DNA of 64,000 nucleotides from Fibrobacter succinogenes (GCA_902762795.1 CACWPM010000007.1:62001-126000), one strand, 5' to 3'. Positions 52,110 to 62,004 are shown, counted from the first letter of the stretch. Notes: generated from the sequence alone by a model not told the origin. Made by a program: numbers and translations.

Positions 52110-52826
52110 TTACCACCACTGAACGTTTAACATGAGAGTGAATCGGTCAATAGGCTCTTCTGTTTCGCCATTGACAATTTTATAGGTCATGTCCCTGCCG
52201 TAACGGAACTCAAGTCCCATTCCAAGGCGTTTCCCGACAATGCCTGCCACATACATTCCACCGCCGATTTCATCATAAAAAACGGGTGCGGGCGATGCTG
52301 AAAGTTCTCCATATTTATTTTGATACGCTTCGCGTCCATTTCTGGAGATGTGTTGAGTGAGACCGACACGTAGCTTGCGAAAGTAAAAAGGGAGTTGTTC
52401 AATAATTGTAATACCGCCGCCCCATTGTAAATCGTGCTCTATTTTTTCAAATCTCCATAAACACAAATTGCTCCATCCCATCACGCCAAAATATTCCGAC
52501 ACGAAACCAAATTGAACAAAGGGAGTGAGCCAATCCACCCCCGCACCCATTTTAAAGTTTCCGATCTGCTTTTGAAAATCGAAACTCGATTGAAAGATCC
52601 ATTCCATGTTGTTGTAACTGTAATCTTCATTTGGCAAAGGCTTTGTCTTTACGTTTCCATAAGACTCAAGATATCCGTCAGCTTTTGTCACCCAAACGTA
52701 CGATGCGGTGACATTCTTTTGCAAATCGCCATCGCCCTGTTCCATAAACGCGGCCGCAGAAGGCGGGTGGACGGCGCATCCACACAAACAAAGCGCCACA
52801 GTCAAAAAAATCACATTCAAACGCAT
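52110..52826 (-). CDS. Outer membrane lipoprotein of unknown function
   Basis: From ATG 52826 the sequence starts MRLNVIFLTVALCLCGCAV with lipobox CGC; an in-frame start at 52853 adds nine residues. The mature 220 residues alternate hydrophobic and polar positions (MEWIFQSSFDFQKQIGNFKMGAGVDW) and end FTLMLNVQWW, a beta-barrel-like C-terminus ending in aromatic residues. A lipid-anchored barrel-like protein is unusual; the call rests on pattern only. Its stop is one base from that of the convergent FNT gene. Confidence 0.72.
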   Translation of the reverse strand: MRLNVIFLTVALCLCGCAVHPPSAAAFMEQGDGDLQKNVTASYVWVTKADGYLESYGNVKTKPLPNEDYSYNNMEWIFQSSFDFQKQIGNFKMGAGVDWLTPFVQFGFVSEYFGVMGWSNLCLWRFEKIEHDLQWGGGITIIEQLPFYFRKLRVGLTQHISRNGREAYQNKYGELSASPAPVFYDEIGGGMYVAGIVGKRLGMGLEFRYGRDMTYKIVNGETEEPIDRFTLMLNVQWW

Positions 52827-52988
52827 CACGAGAAAGAATTTATTAAACAACAAGGTTTATTTCAACTAAATTCGGATAAGCTGTACAATTGAATGGATGA
52901 ATATGCAAAAAACGCAGTCCACAATGGATTGCGTTTTTTGCGTAAATAGGCGATTCCGGCACGGAGGCCGGAATGACAAAACAACGTT

Positions 52989-54626
52989 TTATCCCAGGTC
53001 TTTGATGACCATGATGCCACTGCGTTCGATCTTCGGGTACTGGCGCATACCTTCCCCGCCCTTCCCCTTGTCGAGAATGTCGAGCAAAGTGCCATTGGTC
53101 GAATACAAATGCAATTCCCATGGACCGTTTGGAGCGTTGAAGTATCCCGAATTCTTTTGCACATTGCGTTGGAAAGTTCTGTTCAAACGATCGGCCACAC
53201 TGCGCGCGTGAACGAGCGAAACATCTGCAAGACTCCAAGAAATCGGAACGCCGCCCATGTCAAAAATGAGCACGGCATCGACATCGGTTTCTTCTTTCAT
53301 TGTGAATTTCCAGCTGAAGTTCTGCCAGCTCGTGCTCAAGTCGAGAATACGACCATTTGCATACGGCGTGTATGCCTCGCAGTCCTTCTTGATGTTTACG
53401 TTGAGCGTGCGCGGCTTATCGGCCCTAGCGCGCATACTGAATATATACGTCACGCCCTTGTGCAGTGCAAAATGCTGCTTGAACTGAAGATTCCAAGAAT
53501 CCTTGCCGCACTTCTTGATATCGAAATGAACAACGCCATCTTTTACGGTGACTTCGCCCGTCCCCCCCCAAAAGTCGGTTGTCCAGCCACTGAGCGGATC
53601 TTGTGCGCTAAACTCGCCATTTTCTATGATATTTGTTCCTGAGCCTTGAGAACCCGTAGTAAAATCCCTGTTCTGGATAAAATTCGGGATAACGCTTGTG
53701 TTCTGAATTCCAAGAGAACTATCAACGGCAACTTCCTTGCCCCAGCCAACGAGCGTATTGTATGAACCGTGGACGGTCATGTCCATTTCGGGACTGTCAA
53801 AATTTCCCGGTCCCCAGCTCCAAGCGAGCCAACCGATATTCAACCGTTCGCATTCGGACATGATAAACTTGTACGGAATTTCTCTTACGCCGCCTGCAGC
53901 GACAGGAGCGAATTCCCCGACTATCAACGGAATTTTGCGATTGAGGGATTCTTCAAGCGTGCCCTTGATGCGGTCCTTGACAGTTGCATAGCCCGTAGCC
54001 ACCGGATTGTGACGTTCAGTCGGCCACCACATGTGTATCGAGAAAATCAGGTTGTGTTCGGGATCAGCCTGCAAAAGCTTCGGACCCACATTCAACAGAT
54101 TCTTTTCGTTTTGTCCCCATTCGTCAGCGTCGATCATGATCGGCACGCGCACTCCAGAGGCGCGGAGCTTTGTCACGATGATATTGTACGCATTGAAAAA
54201 TTCATCGGGATTTTGGGCCTTGTCGCCCGGTTCATTGCCAATGTTCAAAATCAGGTATTCCTGATGATTGTAAATCATCTGGAGAGCTTCTTCACGAAGC
54301 CAAAATTCAAGAGCATCGCTCAAGCGGTCCCAGTTGCCAGTCGTGTCATGAATTTCCGGGATGGGAATCATGCCGTTTGCAATACATAGCGAGACGATGT
54401 TATCGAGGTCGCTAATACGCCCACGAGTGTTCCAAACAATTCTAACACAGTTAGCGCCTGTCTTTGCGATTTCGGGAATAGTCTTGCCTTCGCGATCCGT
54501 CCAAATAAACATGTGATTCACACCACGGAGAACAACTTTTTCGTTGTCTTTGCTGTACAGAAAAGAATCTTGAACAAAAAAGCCCGGTTTCACAGTTGAG
54601 CCGTTCATATCTTTTATTTTCTCCAT
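52989..54626 (-). CDS. GH5 glycoside hydrolase (mannanase-like) with CBM and C-terminal secretion-type domain
   Basis: Residues 15-290 are a GH5 barrel resembling bacterial beta-mannanases (VLRGVNHMFIW, AKTGANCVRIV). The acid/base Glu is in NIGNEPGD (about 131), and the nucleophile Glu is in LIVGEFAP (about 236). Residues 325-460 look like a CBM4/9-type sugar-binding domain (NGEFSAQDPLSGW, TYIFSMRARAD). Residues 485-545 resemble a type IX C-terminal domain (ELHLYSTNGTLLDIL, SGIMVIKDLG). No N-terminal signal peptide is visible from ATG 54626 (MEKIKDMNGS), which is odd for a secreted polysaccharide-degrading enzyme. Expected substrate: mannan or related beta-glycan. Confidence 0.88.
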   Translation of the reverse strand: MEKIKDMNGSTVKPGFFVQDSFLYSKDNEKVVLRGVNHMFIWTDREGKTIPEIAKTGANCVRIVWNTRGRISDLDNIVSLCIANGMIPIPEIHDTTGNWDRLSDALEFWLREEALQMIYNHQEYLILNIGNEPGDKAQNPDEFFNAYNIIVTKLRASGVRVPIMIDADEWGQNEKNLLNVGPKLLQADPEHNLIFSIHMWWPTERHNPVATGYATVKDRIKGTLEESLNRKIPLIVGEFAPVAAGGVREIPYKFIMSECERLNIGWLAWSWGPGNFDSPEMDMTVHGSYNTLVGWGKEVAVDSSLGIQNTSVIPNFIQNRDFTTGSQGSGTNIIENGEFSAQDPLSGWTTDFWGGTGEVTVKDGVVHFDIKKCGKDSWNLQFKQHFALHKGVTYIFSMRARADKPRTLNVNIKKDCEAYTPYANGRILDLSTSWQNFSWKFTMKEETDVDAVLIFDMGGVPISWSLADVSLVHARSVADRLNRTFQRNVQKNSGYFNAPNGPWELHLYSTNGTLLDILDKGKGGEGMRQYPKIERSGIMVIKDLG

Positions 54627-54705
54627 AAAGTCAATTATTATTCCAGTATAAATATACTACTAAATATTTTTTGAGTGCCAATTTTTTTTACCATATATAA
54701 AAAAA

Positions 54706-55575
54706 TCAGCGCTGGACATTGAGCCTTAATGAAGCAAAAGCGATCGACTTAGCAACTGTCGATGGAAGTTGTTGCGATGGAACTGCCCCTATGCGAGCAA
54801 GCGAAGAATCCGGAAGGGAGCGTTCCGGCAAATGTTTCCAATAGCGTACTGGCAGACAACGTCGGAGGAGTCGCGGGTTGATTCGCTCTTTAATCGCCAT
54901 CGTGTCGTAGTAAGACTTCCACATGCGAGTAAATTCATCGGGAGGAGCATGTGCAGAGAGATAGCTCGAATCGGGAACTGTTACGAAATGTGACCGGTAA
55001 TTTTCGTAATATACGCCAAAGCCTCGTTTGACATCGATGATAGCCCATGTGCCATTCGGGTAGCGCCCTCGGAAATGCCCAATGATCATTTCAAGAATAT
55101 CGTACTTGGGTTCGATTTCGGCAATGTACATCCCGTCGGGAGCCTTGTTAAACCGCACCATTCCAAGCATGTTGTCCATTTCACGGCGAACAGAACGCGC
55201 AATCGTGATGAGCGGGATCATTTCAAGACTTGAAGGATTGCGCCCGTAATTCGGATCAAGTCCAGCAAAGAGCTTGCGCAAGTAAGCAAGAATATTCATC
55301 TCTATATTCGTATCTTCGGAGCGAAAGCATGTTTCAAGCAATCCCAAGACATCCTTGCTGGCGGCGTTCACGATAGCGCGTCTGAGACGTCTAGCGGATT
55401 CTTCGGACGTCTCGATGTGAAACGGCTGCGCAAAAAGATCTGTAGCGGCTTCGCATTCTGTTTCGTACGAGCGCTCGGCGACAAAACCCGAAACGTCCAA
55501 ATGCTGGCGGTAAATCTCGAAAACGGCACTCAAGAAGCCGTCAAATGTAGAATCGTAATGAATAGCGAGGGACAT
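54706..55575 (-). CDS. DUF4130-type DNA metabolism protein (radical SAM partner)
   Basis: The 289 residues match, from memory, the TIGR03915 / DUF4130 family, conserved next to a radical SAM protein and annotated as a probable DNA metabolism or repair protein. The diagnostic region is AYLRKLFAGLDPNYGRN, MLGMVRFNK, IEPKYDILEMIIGHFRGRYPNGTWAIID and GFGVYYENY. In some bacteria this domain is fused to a uracil-DNA glycosylase-like domain; that part is absent here. It follows the radical SAM gene on the same strand, but the gap is filled by a 14-bp tandem repeat. Confidence 0.82.
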   Translation of the reverse strand: MSLAIHYDSTFDGFLSAVFEIYRQHLDVSGFVAERSYETECEAATDLFAQPFHIETSEESARRLRRAIVNAASKDVLGLLETCFRSEDTNIEMNILAYLRKLFAGLDPNYGRNPSSLEMIPLITIARSVRREMDNMLGMVRFNKAPDGMYIAEIEPKYDILEMIIGHFRGRYPNGTWAIIDVKRGFGVYYENYRSHFVTVPDSSYLSAHAPPDEFTRMWKSYYDTMAIKERINPRLLRRCLPVRYWKHLPERSLPDSSLARIGAVPSQQLPSTVAKSIAFASLRLNVQR

Positions 55576-55579
55576 GGTT

Positions 55580-55733
55580 TAGTAGGCAGTAGGAAGTAGA
55601 CGGTAGGAAGTAGGCGGTAGGAAGTAGGCGGTAGGAAGTAGACGGTAGGAAGTAGACCGTGGGAAGTAGGCGGTAGGAAGTAGACAGTAGGAAGTAGACA
55701 GTAGGAAGTAGGCGGTAGGAAGTAGGCGGTTGT
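55580..55733. repeat. Tandem repeat, 14-bp unit, about eleven copies
   Basis: The unit is GGTAGGAAGTAGRC (R is A or G), repeated head to tail with few substitutions between the radical SAM and DUF4130 genes. It contains no stop-free gene and no hairpin. Similar AAGTAGGAAGTAGGCTGTAG sequence occurs at about 42810-42830. Confidence 0.9.
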
Positions 55734-55745
55734 GCTTAAACGTTT

Positions 55746-57041
55746 TTAGGAGTTAACGGAAAGTGGCGCAACCTTTGGCTGTGGTGCAGGTGCGGGGAGC
55801 GCGGTGGGCATAGTGTCAAACAAGTCCAGTTGATCGTTCATGGACTTGCCGGCAATAAGCAACGGACGAAGCATTTCCGGGTATAACTTATGCAACTCAC
55901 GAGGCACCTCGCAATCATAAATGAAATACTTCGCTCGTTTGAGAACGACTCCCATTTTTTTTAAATGCTGTAACCTGATCTTAGAAAACCTCCTGCCGCT
56001 TACAATGAGCTGAGCCGACCTCACTCCAATGCCCGGTACGCGCAATATCATCTCGTAATCGGCAGTTTGTAAATCGACGGGAAAACATTCCGGGTGCCGT
56101 AATGCCCACATTACTTTCGGATCCAACTCGGGATCTAAAAACGGGTTCTTTTCGTCCAGGATTTCGTTGTACTCGAATTTGTAAAAGCGCATAAGCCAAT
56201 CCGCTTGATAAAGCCTATGTTCACGCAAAAGCGGCGGCTTTGTCGTAATCACCGGCAAACGCTTGTCGGCATTGATCGGAACATATCCCGAGAAATAGAC
56301 CCGTTTCATTTGTTGCTGCTTGTAAAAGCCTGCCGAAAGCGTCAGAATTTGGAAATCGGTTTCTCCCGAAGCGCCGACGATCATCTGCGTGCTTTGACCA
56401 GCGGGCAAGAACTTCGGAGAATATTTTGACTTGTCCGCTTTATATTCCAGCTTCCTTTCCGCTAAAAAATTCATCGGGCGATAAATAGATGCAAAATTTT
56501 TTTCGGGTGCGAGGTATTGCAATTGCCTATCGGATGGAATTTCGATATTCACGCTGCTGCGGTCGGCATAAAGTCCCGCTTCAAATAAAAGTTTCGAACT
56601 TGCACCAGGAATTGCTTTCAAATGAATATAGCCGCCAAAATGGTGGATAAGCCGCAATTCTTTCGCGACTTTAATCAAGAGTTCCATCGTGTAATCCGGC
56701 GTGCCGATAACAGCCGAACTCAAAAAAAGCCCCTCGATATAATTGCGCCGGTAAAATTCAAGCGTGAGATTGATCAGTTCCTTGGGTGTAAACGTCGCCC
56801 GCGGGATATCGTTACTGCGACGGTTGACGCAATAAGCGCAATCGTATTTGCAAGCATTGCTGAACAGCACTTTCAATAGTGAAATGCAGCGACCGTCGGC
56901 GCTCCACGTGTGGCAAATGCCCGAACTGTGTCCGCACCCCATCCCGCCTTTTGGCGAGTTTCGCTTGGAGCCACTCGACGAACAAGAAACGTCATATTTG
57001 GCGGCATCGCCCAAAATGTTCAACTTATCCCGTATATCCAT
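55746..57041 (-). CDS. Radical SAM DNA modification/repair-type protein with helix-hairpin-helix
   Basis: From memory this matches the TIGR03916 family (putative DNA modification/repair radical SAM protein). The iron-sulfur motif is CKYDCAYC (Cys64, 68, 71). Additional cysteines at about 20, 36, 43 and 52 may bind a second metal centre. A helix-hairpin-helix DNA-binding motif, ILRVPGIGVRSAQLIVSGRR, is near 330-350. I chose ATG 57041, with AGGGGT upstream; the TTG at 57077 is weaker. The partner gene follows at 55575. The substrate of this pair is not established to my knowledge. Confidence 0.87.
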   Translation of the reverse strand: MDIRDKLNILGDAAKYDVSCSSSGSKRNSPKGGMGCGHSSGICHTWSADGRCISLLKVLFSNACKYDCAYCVNRRSNDIPRATFTPKELINLTLEFYRRNYIEGLFLSSAVIGTPDYTMELLIKVAKELRLIHHFGGYIHLKAIPGASSKLLFEAGLYADRSSVNIEIPSDRQLQYLAPEKNFASIYRPMNFLAERKLEYKADKSKYSPKFLPAGQSTQMIVGASGETDFQILTLSAGFYKQQQMKRVYFSGYVPINADKRLPVITTKPPLLREHRLYQADWLMRFYKFEYNEILDEKNPFLDPELDPKVMWALRHPECFPVDLQTADYEMILRVPGIGVRSAQLIVSGRRFSKIRLQHLKKMGVVLKRAKYFIYDCEVPRELHKLYPEMLRPLLIAGKSMNDQLDLFDTMPTALPAPAPQPKVAPLSVNS

Positions 57042-57357
57042 TTTACCCCTACCGGCTTTCGCCTTGGATTTTACCAAAACGGTTTTCCATTAACGCACTC
57101 TTTTGTTCACTTGCCTTTTTGTTCACTAAATATAGTACTAGCTGCTCAAAAAAGCAAGTCTTTTTTTGAGATTATTTTTTTACCGGCTTAGATAACGTAG
57201 ATACATTTTTTTGCATTTCTATATCATCATGATACAAATTTGTTTGTAAAAACTCAAAAAATGTAAAAAAATTTAATCTTTTATAATTAATGATTATAGT
57301 TTTTTGAACATAAAAATTTACCACCAGGAGTCGTACTTATCGGGAGGGGGAATCGGG
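57042..57357. other. AT-rich divergent promoter region
   Basis: This 316-base gap lies between the minus-strand radical SAM gene and the plus-strand VWA gene. It is strongly AT-rich (especially 57165-57300) and must hold both promoters. No small gene, strong hairpin or repeat was found. Confidence 0.45.
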
Positions 57358-60300
57358 GTGAGAACTTTCTTAAAAGCAATTCTATTTACTCTATTGTTTG
57401 TAACAAGTATTAGCGCAAACGTCGTTATAGAAGGAGATAGCACCACGTATACAGTCGCCATTGGCGATACGATTTCCATCACATCAAAAAAGAACATCGC
57501 CATCGGAGAAAACCTGGTTCGGTGGGAAATTGTTTCAGGAACGGGAACTTTCATAGATTCGACGGCGGACTCAACAGGATTTATTCCTTCGTCGGATTCT
57601 GTCACTCTAAGAAGGATAACACGAACACTCCCCATTTACGAATTGACCGACACTTTTAGCAAATTTTTTTATGACAAAAATAGCGTCGCAATCCCATCAG
57701 GATCGCACTACGGCATCAGAACTTTTTTCAATGCCAACGATTCCGGGCAATACGTGGCAATTCTTTCTTTTAAACAATCGACCGGTTTCCTGAATTATTC
57801 AACAGACAGTACGTTTTCAAAATCAACCTCAAGGACATGCATCGGGGCGCGTTGTTACGTCAATGCAAAAGCGAATACAAAACACCATCTGCTCCTCTAC
57901 TTGGCAAATACCTCCTCTGGCGACAGGAAGGATTCCATCAAAATCCGTGTCGAGCGTACCCACATTTTAAATATCGACACGACATCAACATTGGGTAAAG
58001 CCTACATCGATTCGTCAGGATCGAATGTTACCGCGTACACGAAAGCCATCAAAACTGACAGCATAAAGATTAAAGCCATCCCCGATACAAACAACGTTTT
58101 CGAACAATGGAAAGTCGTTTCCGGTCCCTGCCGCATTCGCGATACCAAACAGGAAAATACGACCGTTTTTGGTATTACAAGTAATTGTACAGTAAAGGCG
58201 TTTTTTCGGGAAGGAACAATCTACACCATCACGGATACTCCTGTCCAGTATAACTTTACGGACCATCTGTACTCCAAAAAGGTTTCTGCCGGAGCTGTCG
58301 GCGTCTGGTTTTCTTTTACGGCACCTACAAGCGGTGCCTATACATTCGTCGTATCCAACGAAATGACACAAGACAACCTCGTTTACCGCAGGTACGTATC
58401 ATCTAATTACAAAGTCGTATCTTTATCCCAAGTTTTTAAAGGAACATACAGCCAAACATTAAACCTGAACCAAGGTGAAACTGTAGCCATCATAGTTTCA
58501 AACACCACACAAAAGCCGAACAGTTTCTGGATCAATTATTCTAGGCAATCGTACCGGCTCACACTCAATACGGACGGTTTTGGTAAAGTCAAGCCCGATT
58601 CCGGATACAAAATGGCATTTGAAGGTTCCAAGTACACCATCTCGGCAGAAGGGAATGACGGTTATCGTTTTTCCGAGTGGAGGGCCACTTCCGGAATGCC
58701 GACAATTGATGACAAGTTCATTGCCAATACATTTGCCACAATCAACAACACATCCGAAATAATAGCTTTATTCAAGCCTAGCGAAATATATAACGTAACC
58801 AAGACCGAACAGACTTTCAATTTTCAAAAGAATTATTACACCGAAAAAAGCCGGTCAACTATCCGTTTTCGCTGGACTCCGCCGGACACGGGCACATACG
58901 TGATCCATTTTGACGCAATCGATTCGTTAAAAGGAATTTATGTCAATTACAGCGATGACAGTTCTTTTACAAGAAGCTCTACGAACAAGGGCGTAAAAGG
59001 AAAAACGGGTTTCTTCATAAAAGGAACTCCAGGAAAGCCCATTTACTGGTCGTTCAAGGACAGTTCGGAAACCATCCCGGACAAATCCTTCAAATGCTGG
59101 ATATCGGATCCTAGCATCCTTAATGTAAACACAACAAAAGGCGGGGCAGTCAATCCCCCGGGGCGTCAATATACACAGATTGGCGACAAGACCATTCTTA
59201 CCGCATGGCCATATGGCGGCTACACGTTCAAATCCTGGGTAGCTACCAAATGCAATCTTATCATCGATAATCCCAAAGATCCAAGAACAACTGTTATTCA
59301 AAAAGACATGGCCTGCGCCATAAAAGCGACGTACTCCATCGATACAACGGCAGAGCCTTCGTTAAAGATTTCGCAACTCGATCTAGGCAATTACCCCGAA
59401 ATATGCGCCTCGGTTTCAGTGACGGACAAGAACACCGCGCTTTCATTTTACGGACTCACCTCAAGCGACTTCAGGCTCTCCCAGGACGAAATATCGATCC
59501 GTCCACAAGTTACAAGCATCACAAGCGTTTCCGGCGTTTCAGTCGTTATCGTCATTGACGAAAGCGGATCGATGTCAAGCAATAACCGAATGGCCAAGAC
59601 AAAAGAAGCCATACGCGACTTTATCGGCAACATGGGCCCCTACGACAGGACTGCAATTGTAGGCTTCCGCGGAGGCGATTCTACTTATGTCCACCATACC
59701 ATGACTTCAGACAAAAATCTGCTCGTCAAATCATTGGATTCGGTCAGAGCTAGCGGTAACACAAATATTATCACAGGAGCGAATGTCGGATTGCAGCAAA
59801 TCGTCAACGAATCAAACCCGACCGCAGTTATCGTCTTTTCTGACGGCGAAAACAGTTCCGCCGATAGCAAAAAACTGGATGATTTTGTCAAAGCGGCAAA
59901 TGAGAAGAACACCGCTATTTACACCATCGGGCTTGAAACGACTTCTGAATTTCCGCTGAAGGACATGGCAAAAAGAACTGGAGGAACATTCACTTTCGCA
60001 AGCGACGCAAGCGAACTGGCCGGTATTTACGCCGCAATCCGCGACAACGTAAAATCCCAGTATGTAGTTTGTTTCCAATCACCGGATTCGGTCCAGAACT
60101 CAGGCGTTCATGACATCGTCATTCAAACGACCTTCAACAAGAAAAACGCAAGCGATACAGTGCAATGGACCGAAAAGTCAATGCCACCGACAATCACGCT
60201 TACGCAAGACACTCGGGACTTGATCAACAATGAGCAAATGGCAAATAGGTCCATCACAATTAGCGCGTATATAACATCCGGCCAGAATATTCAAACGGCA

Positions 60301-62004
60301 AATCTGTACATGCGGACATCAAGTCCAATCGAACGGACCTTCGAAAAATTTTCCATGCGGAATGTACGCGACAGCCTTTGGGAATTCGTCATCCCGGCAA
60401 ACGAAGTCATGGCACCGGGCATTGACTTTTACATGACGGCAGAAGACGATATCGGACAAATCGGCAAGTCCCCCAAAATCAAGACGCCATCCAAGGAACC
60501 CTACACCATATTCGTCAACAACGACATTCCCGAAACCAAGATTGTCTCTGTCGCTTGCGAAGATTCCACAAAGAATATCAAAACGTTCACCTTCAAAATT
60601 GACGATCGTGATGGAATTATGAACGCAACGCTGTACTATAGGGATTCCCGTGCTGTCATTTTCCAGGAAATTCCCCTCGCCTATTCAGCCCAGAACGGTA
60701 CCTGGTCCATAGAAATCCCTGCAGACACAAGCGAATACTCATCCATAAACTATTACATCCGCGCTACAGATGCCTTGGGTGCCACGGTTCGATACACAAG
60801 CAACGGATTTTTCAATACGGACGCATGCATCATCAAGACCGACACCATTCCCAAAGATTCGATCGACAAACCCATCCGTGACACCATCAATTATTCCCTC
60901 ATTGCCGATGTCGCCGAAATATACGATTTGGACTTGGACGGCATGGCCGATTTCGTACGAATACATTTCAATGACGAGCATGACAACAACATCTCAAATA
61001 TCGATTCCATTTTCTGGAATTCCAGCAGCGGCGAATGGCGATCCGTTCCGAAAGGGGCTATACAAATCAACAAAATCGATGGAAAATGGGCCGAAGCCCC
61101 TATCGAAAAACCTTTTAACTATGGCCTTACCAAAGCAGACTTGGTGAAAAAACCTTTCTTGAGTTTTTCGACGGACAAGTCGAACAAACTTGAAAACGTC
61201 CTGCTGATTGACAAGGTCGGAGCAGTTCCCGTGAAAGCGGTCTTGCATCCAGGAAAAACCGATCTCAAGGAATACATGGACCCTTATTCAGAAGATCCGC
61301 CCGACACGCTTGTCATCCATATGTCCGAACCAATAATGAATAACGGTGTCGAAGATGCTTGGAAAAAACTGTTCCGCTACTCAAATTCTTGCAAGGACAC
61401 GACTTCGTACGAATTAAACTCGAAAGAAGCGCCAATCATTCAGAGCGACGGTTTAAAGTGGTCTCTGCTTCTTGATAATTATACCATCAAGACAGGATTT
61501 TGCCTATTCACGGACCCGCAAGCATCGTATGTAGATTCTTGGGGAAACGGGCTTGGTCGCGGAGGCGTAGGAATTGAAGGCAATAACGGAATCAAATATC
61601 TCGATGAAGTCAAACCTTTACAAAGTGTCAGCGGGATTGGAGATTTGCCAGACTGGCTCCCCCCGGGTGGCTTTGCCTGGGAACGCATGGCAGATACTTT
61701 ATCGGCCATCCGTGTAAAAACGTTTTACCCTTATACGGCGGACGTGTACATATATGACGGTATATCAACTTTTGTAACGCACTTCCAGCAGAAATTCGGC
61801 TATGACGGCGAAATGGACCATCCGTTACGCATGGGTTCCGATAAACCGACCAGCCTCGGTTTCCTATATTGGAATCAAAGATCCGAAAAGGGGCGGAAAA
61901 TCGGTCCCGGCATTTACATTTGGAAAATACTATTCACTTTTGAGGACGGCCATAAGGAATTGAGGATTATCACAACCGGCATCGTTCGAAAAAAACGGAA
62001 ATAA
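57358..62004 (+). CDS. Giant secreted VWA protein with InlB-like repeats and C-terminal secretion-type domain
   Basis: GTG 57358 has GGGAGGGGG seven bases upstream and gives a clear signal peptide (RTFLKAILFTLLFVTSISA). The TTG 57304 alternative puts a charged extension before it. The protein has 1548 residues. Three divergent InlB/Bacterial-repeat domains (about 200-285, 395-480, 587-665) contain YRFSEWRATSG and YTFKSWVATKC type motifs. A VWA domain follows at about 730-900, with an intact MIDAS motif DESGSMSS (about 735) and later VFSDGENSS. Ig-like modules lead to a C-terminal domain (ADVYIYDG to GIYIWKILFTF) resembling type IX tails. A surface adhesin is likely. Confidence 0.86.
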   Translation: MRTFLKAILFTLLFVTSISANVVIEGDSTTYTVAIGDTISITSKKNIAIGENLVRWEIVSGTGTFIDSTADSTGFIPSSDSVTLRRITRTLPIYELTDTFSKFFYDKNSVAIPSGSHYGIRTFFNANDSGQYVAILSFKQSTGFLNYSTDSTFSKSTSRTCIGARCYVNAKANTKHHLLLYLANTSSGDRKDSIKIRVERTHILNIDTTSTLGKAYIDSSGSNVTAYTKAIKTDSIKIKAIPDTNNVFEQWKVVSGPCRIRDTKQENTTVFGITSNCTVKAFFREGTIYTITDTPVQYNFTDHLYSKKVSAGAVGVWFSFTAPTSGAYTFVVSNEMTQDNLVYRRYVSSNYKVVSLSQVFKGTYSQTLNLNQGETVAIIVSNTTQKPNSFWINYSRQSYRLTLNTDGFGKVKPDSGYKMAFEGSKYTISAEGNDGYRFSEWRATSGMPTIDDKFIANTFATINNTSEIIALFKPSEIYNVTKTEQTFNFQKNYYTEKSRSTIRFRWTPPDTGTYVIHFDAIDSLKGIYVNYSDDSSFTRSSTNKGVKGKTGFFIKGTPGKPIYWSFKDSSETIPDKSFKCWISDPSILNVNTTKGGAVNPPGRQYTQIGDKTILTAWPYGGYTFKSWVATKCNLIIDNPKDPRTTVIQKDMACAIKATYSIDTTAEPSLKISQLDLGNYPEICASVSVTDKNTALSFYGLTSSDFRLSQDEISIRPQVTSITSVSGVSVVIVIDESGSMSSNNRMAKTKEAIRDFIGNMGPYDRTAIVGFRGGDSTYVHHTMTSDKNLLVKSLDSVRASGNTNIITGANVGLQQIVNESNPTAVIVFSDGENSSADSKKLDDFVKAANEKNTAIYTIGLETTSEFPLKDMAKRTGGTFTFASDASELAGIYAAIRDNVKSQYVVCFQSPDSVQNSGVHDIVIQTTFNKKNASDTVQWTEKSMPPTITLTQDTRDLINNEQMANRSITISAYITSGQNIQTANLYMRTSSPIERTFEKFSMRNVRDSLWEFVIPANEVMAPGIDFYMTAEDDIGQIGKSPKIKTPSKEPYTIFVNNDIPETKIVSVACEDSTKNIKTFTFKIDDRDGIMNATLYYRDSRAVIFQEIPLAYSAQNGTWSIEIPADTSEYSSINYYIRATDALGATVRYTSNGFFNTDACIIKTDTIPKDSIDKPIRDTINYSLIADVAEIYDLDLDGMADFVRIHFNDEHDNNISNIDSIFWNSSSGEWRSVPKGAIQINKIDGKWAEAPIEKPFNYGLTKADLVKKPFLSFSTDKSNKLENVLLIDKVGAVPVKAVLHPGKTDLKEYMDPYSEDPPDTLVIHMSEPIMNNGVEDAWKKLFRYSNSCKDTTSYELNSKEAPIIQSDGLKWSLLLDNYTIKTGFCLFTDPQASYVDSWGNGLGRGGVGIEGNNGIKYLDEVKPLQSVSGIGDLPDWLPPGGFAWERMADTLSAIRVKTFYPYTADVYIYDGISTFVTHFQQKFGYDGEMDHPLRMGSDKPTSLGFLYWNQRSEKGRKIGPGIYIWKILFTFEDGHKELRIITTGIVRKKRK

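Noticed and set aside
54670-54700. Sigma54-like TTGGCACTC before the GH5 gene
   Set aside because: The -24 half is present on the minus strand but no TTGC follows at the right distance.
55580-55733. CRISPR or iteron-origin reading of the tandem repeat
   Set aside because: Units are directly adjacent with no spacers, there is no neighbouring initiator gene, and similar strings occur elsewhere without arrays.
57304-57357. TTG start for the VWA protein
   Set aside because: It places polar residues ahead of the signal peptide, while GTG 57358 has a strong ribosome site.
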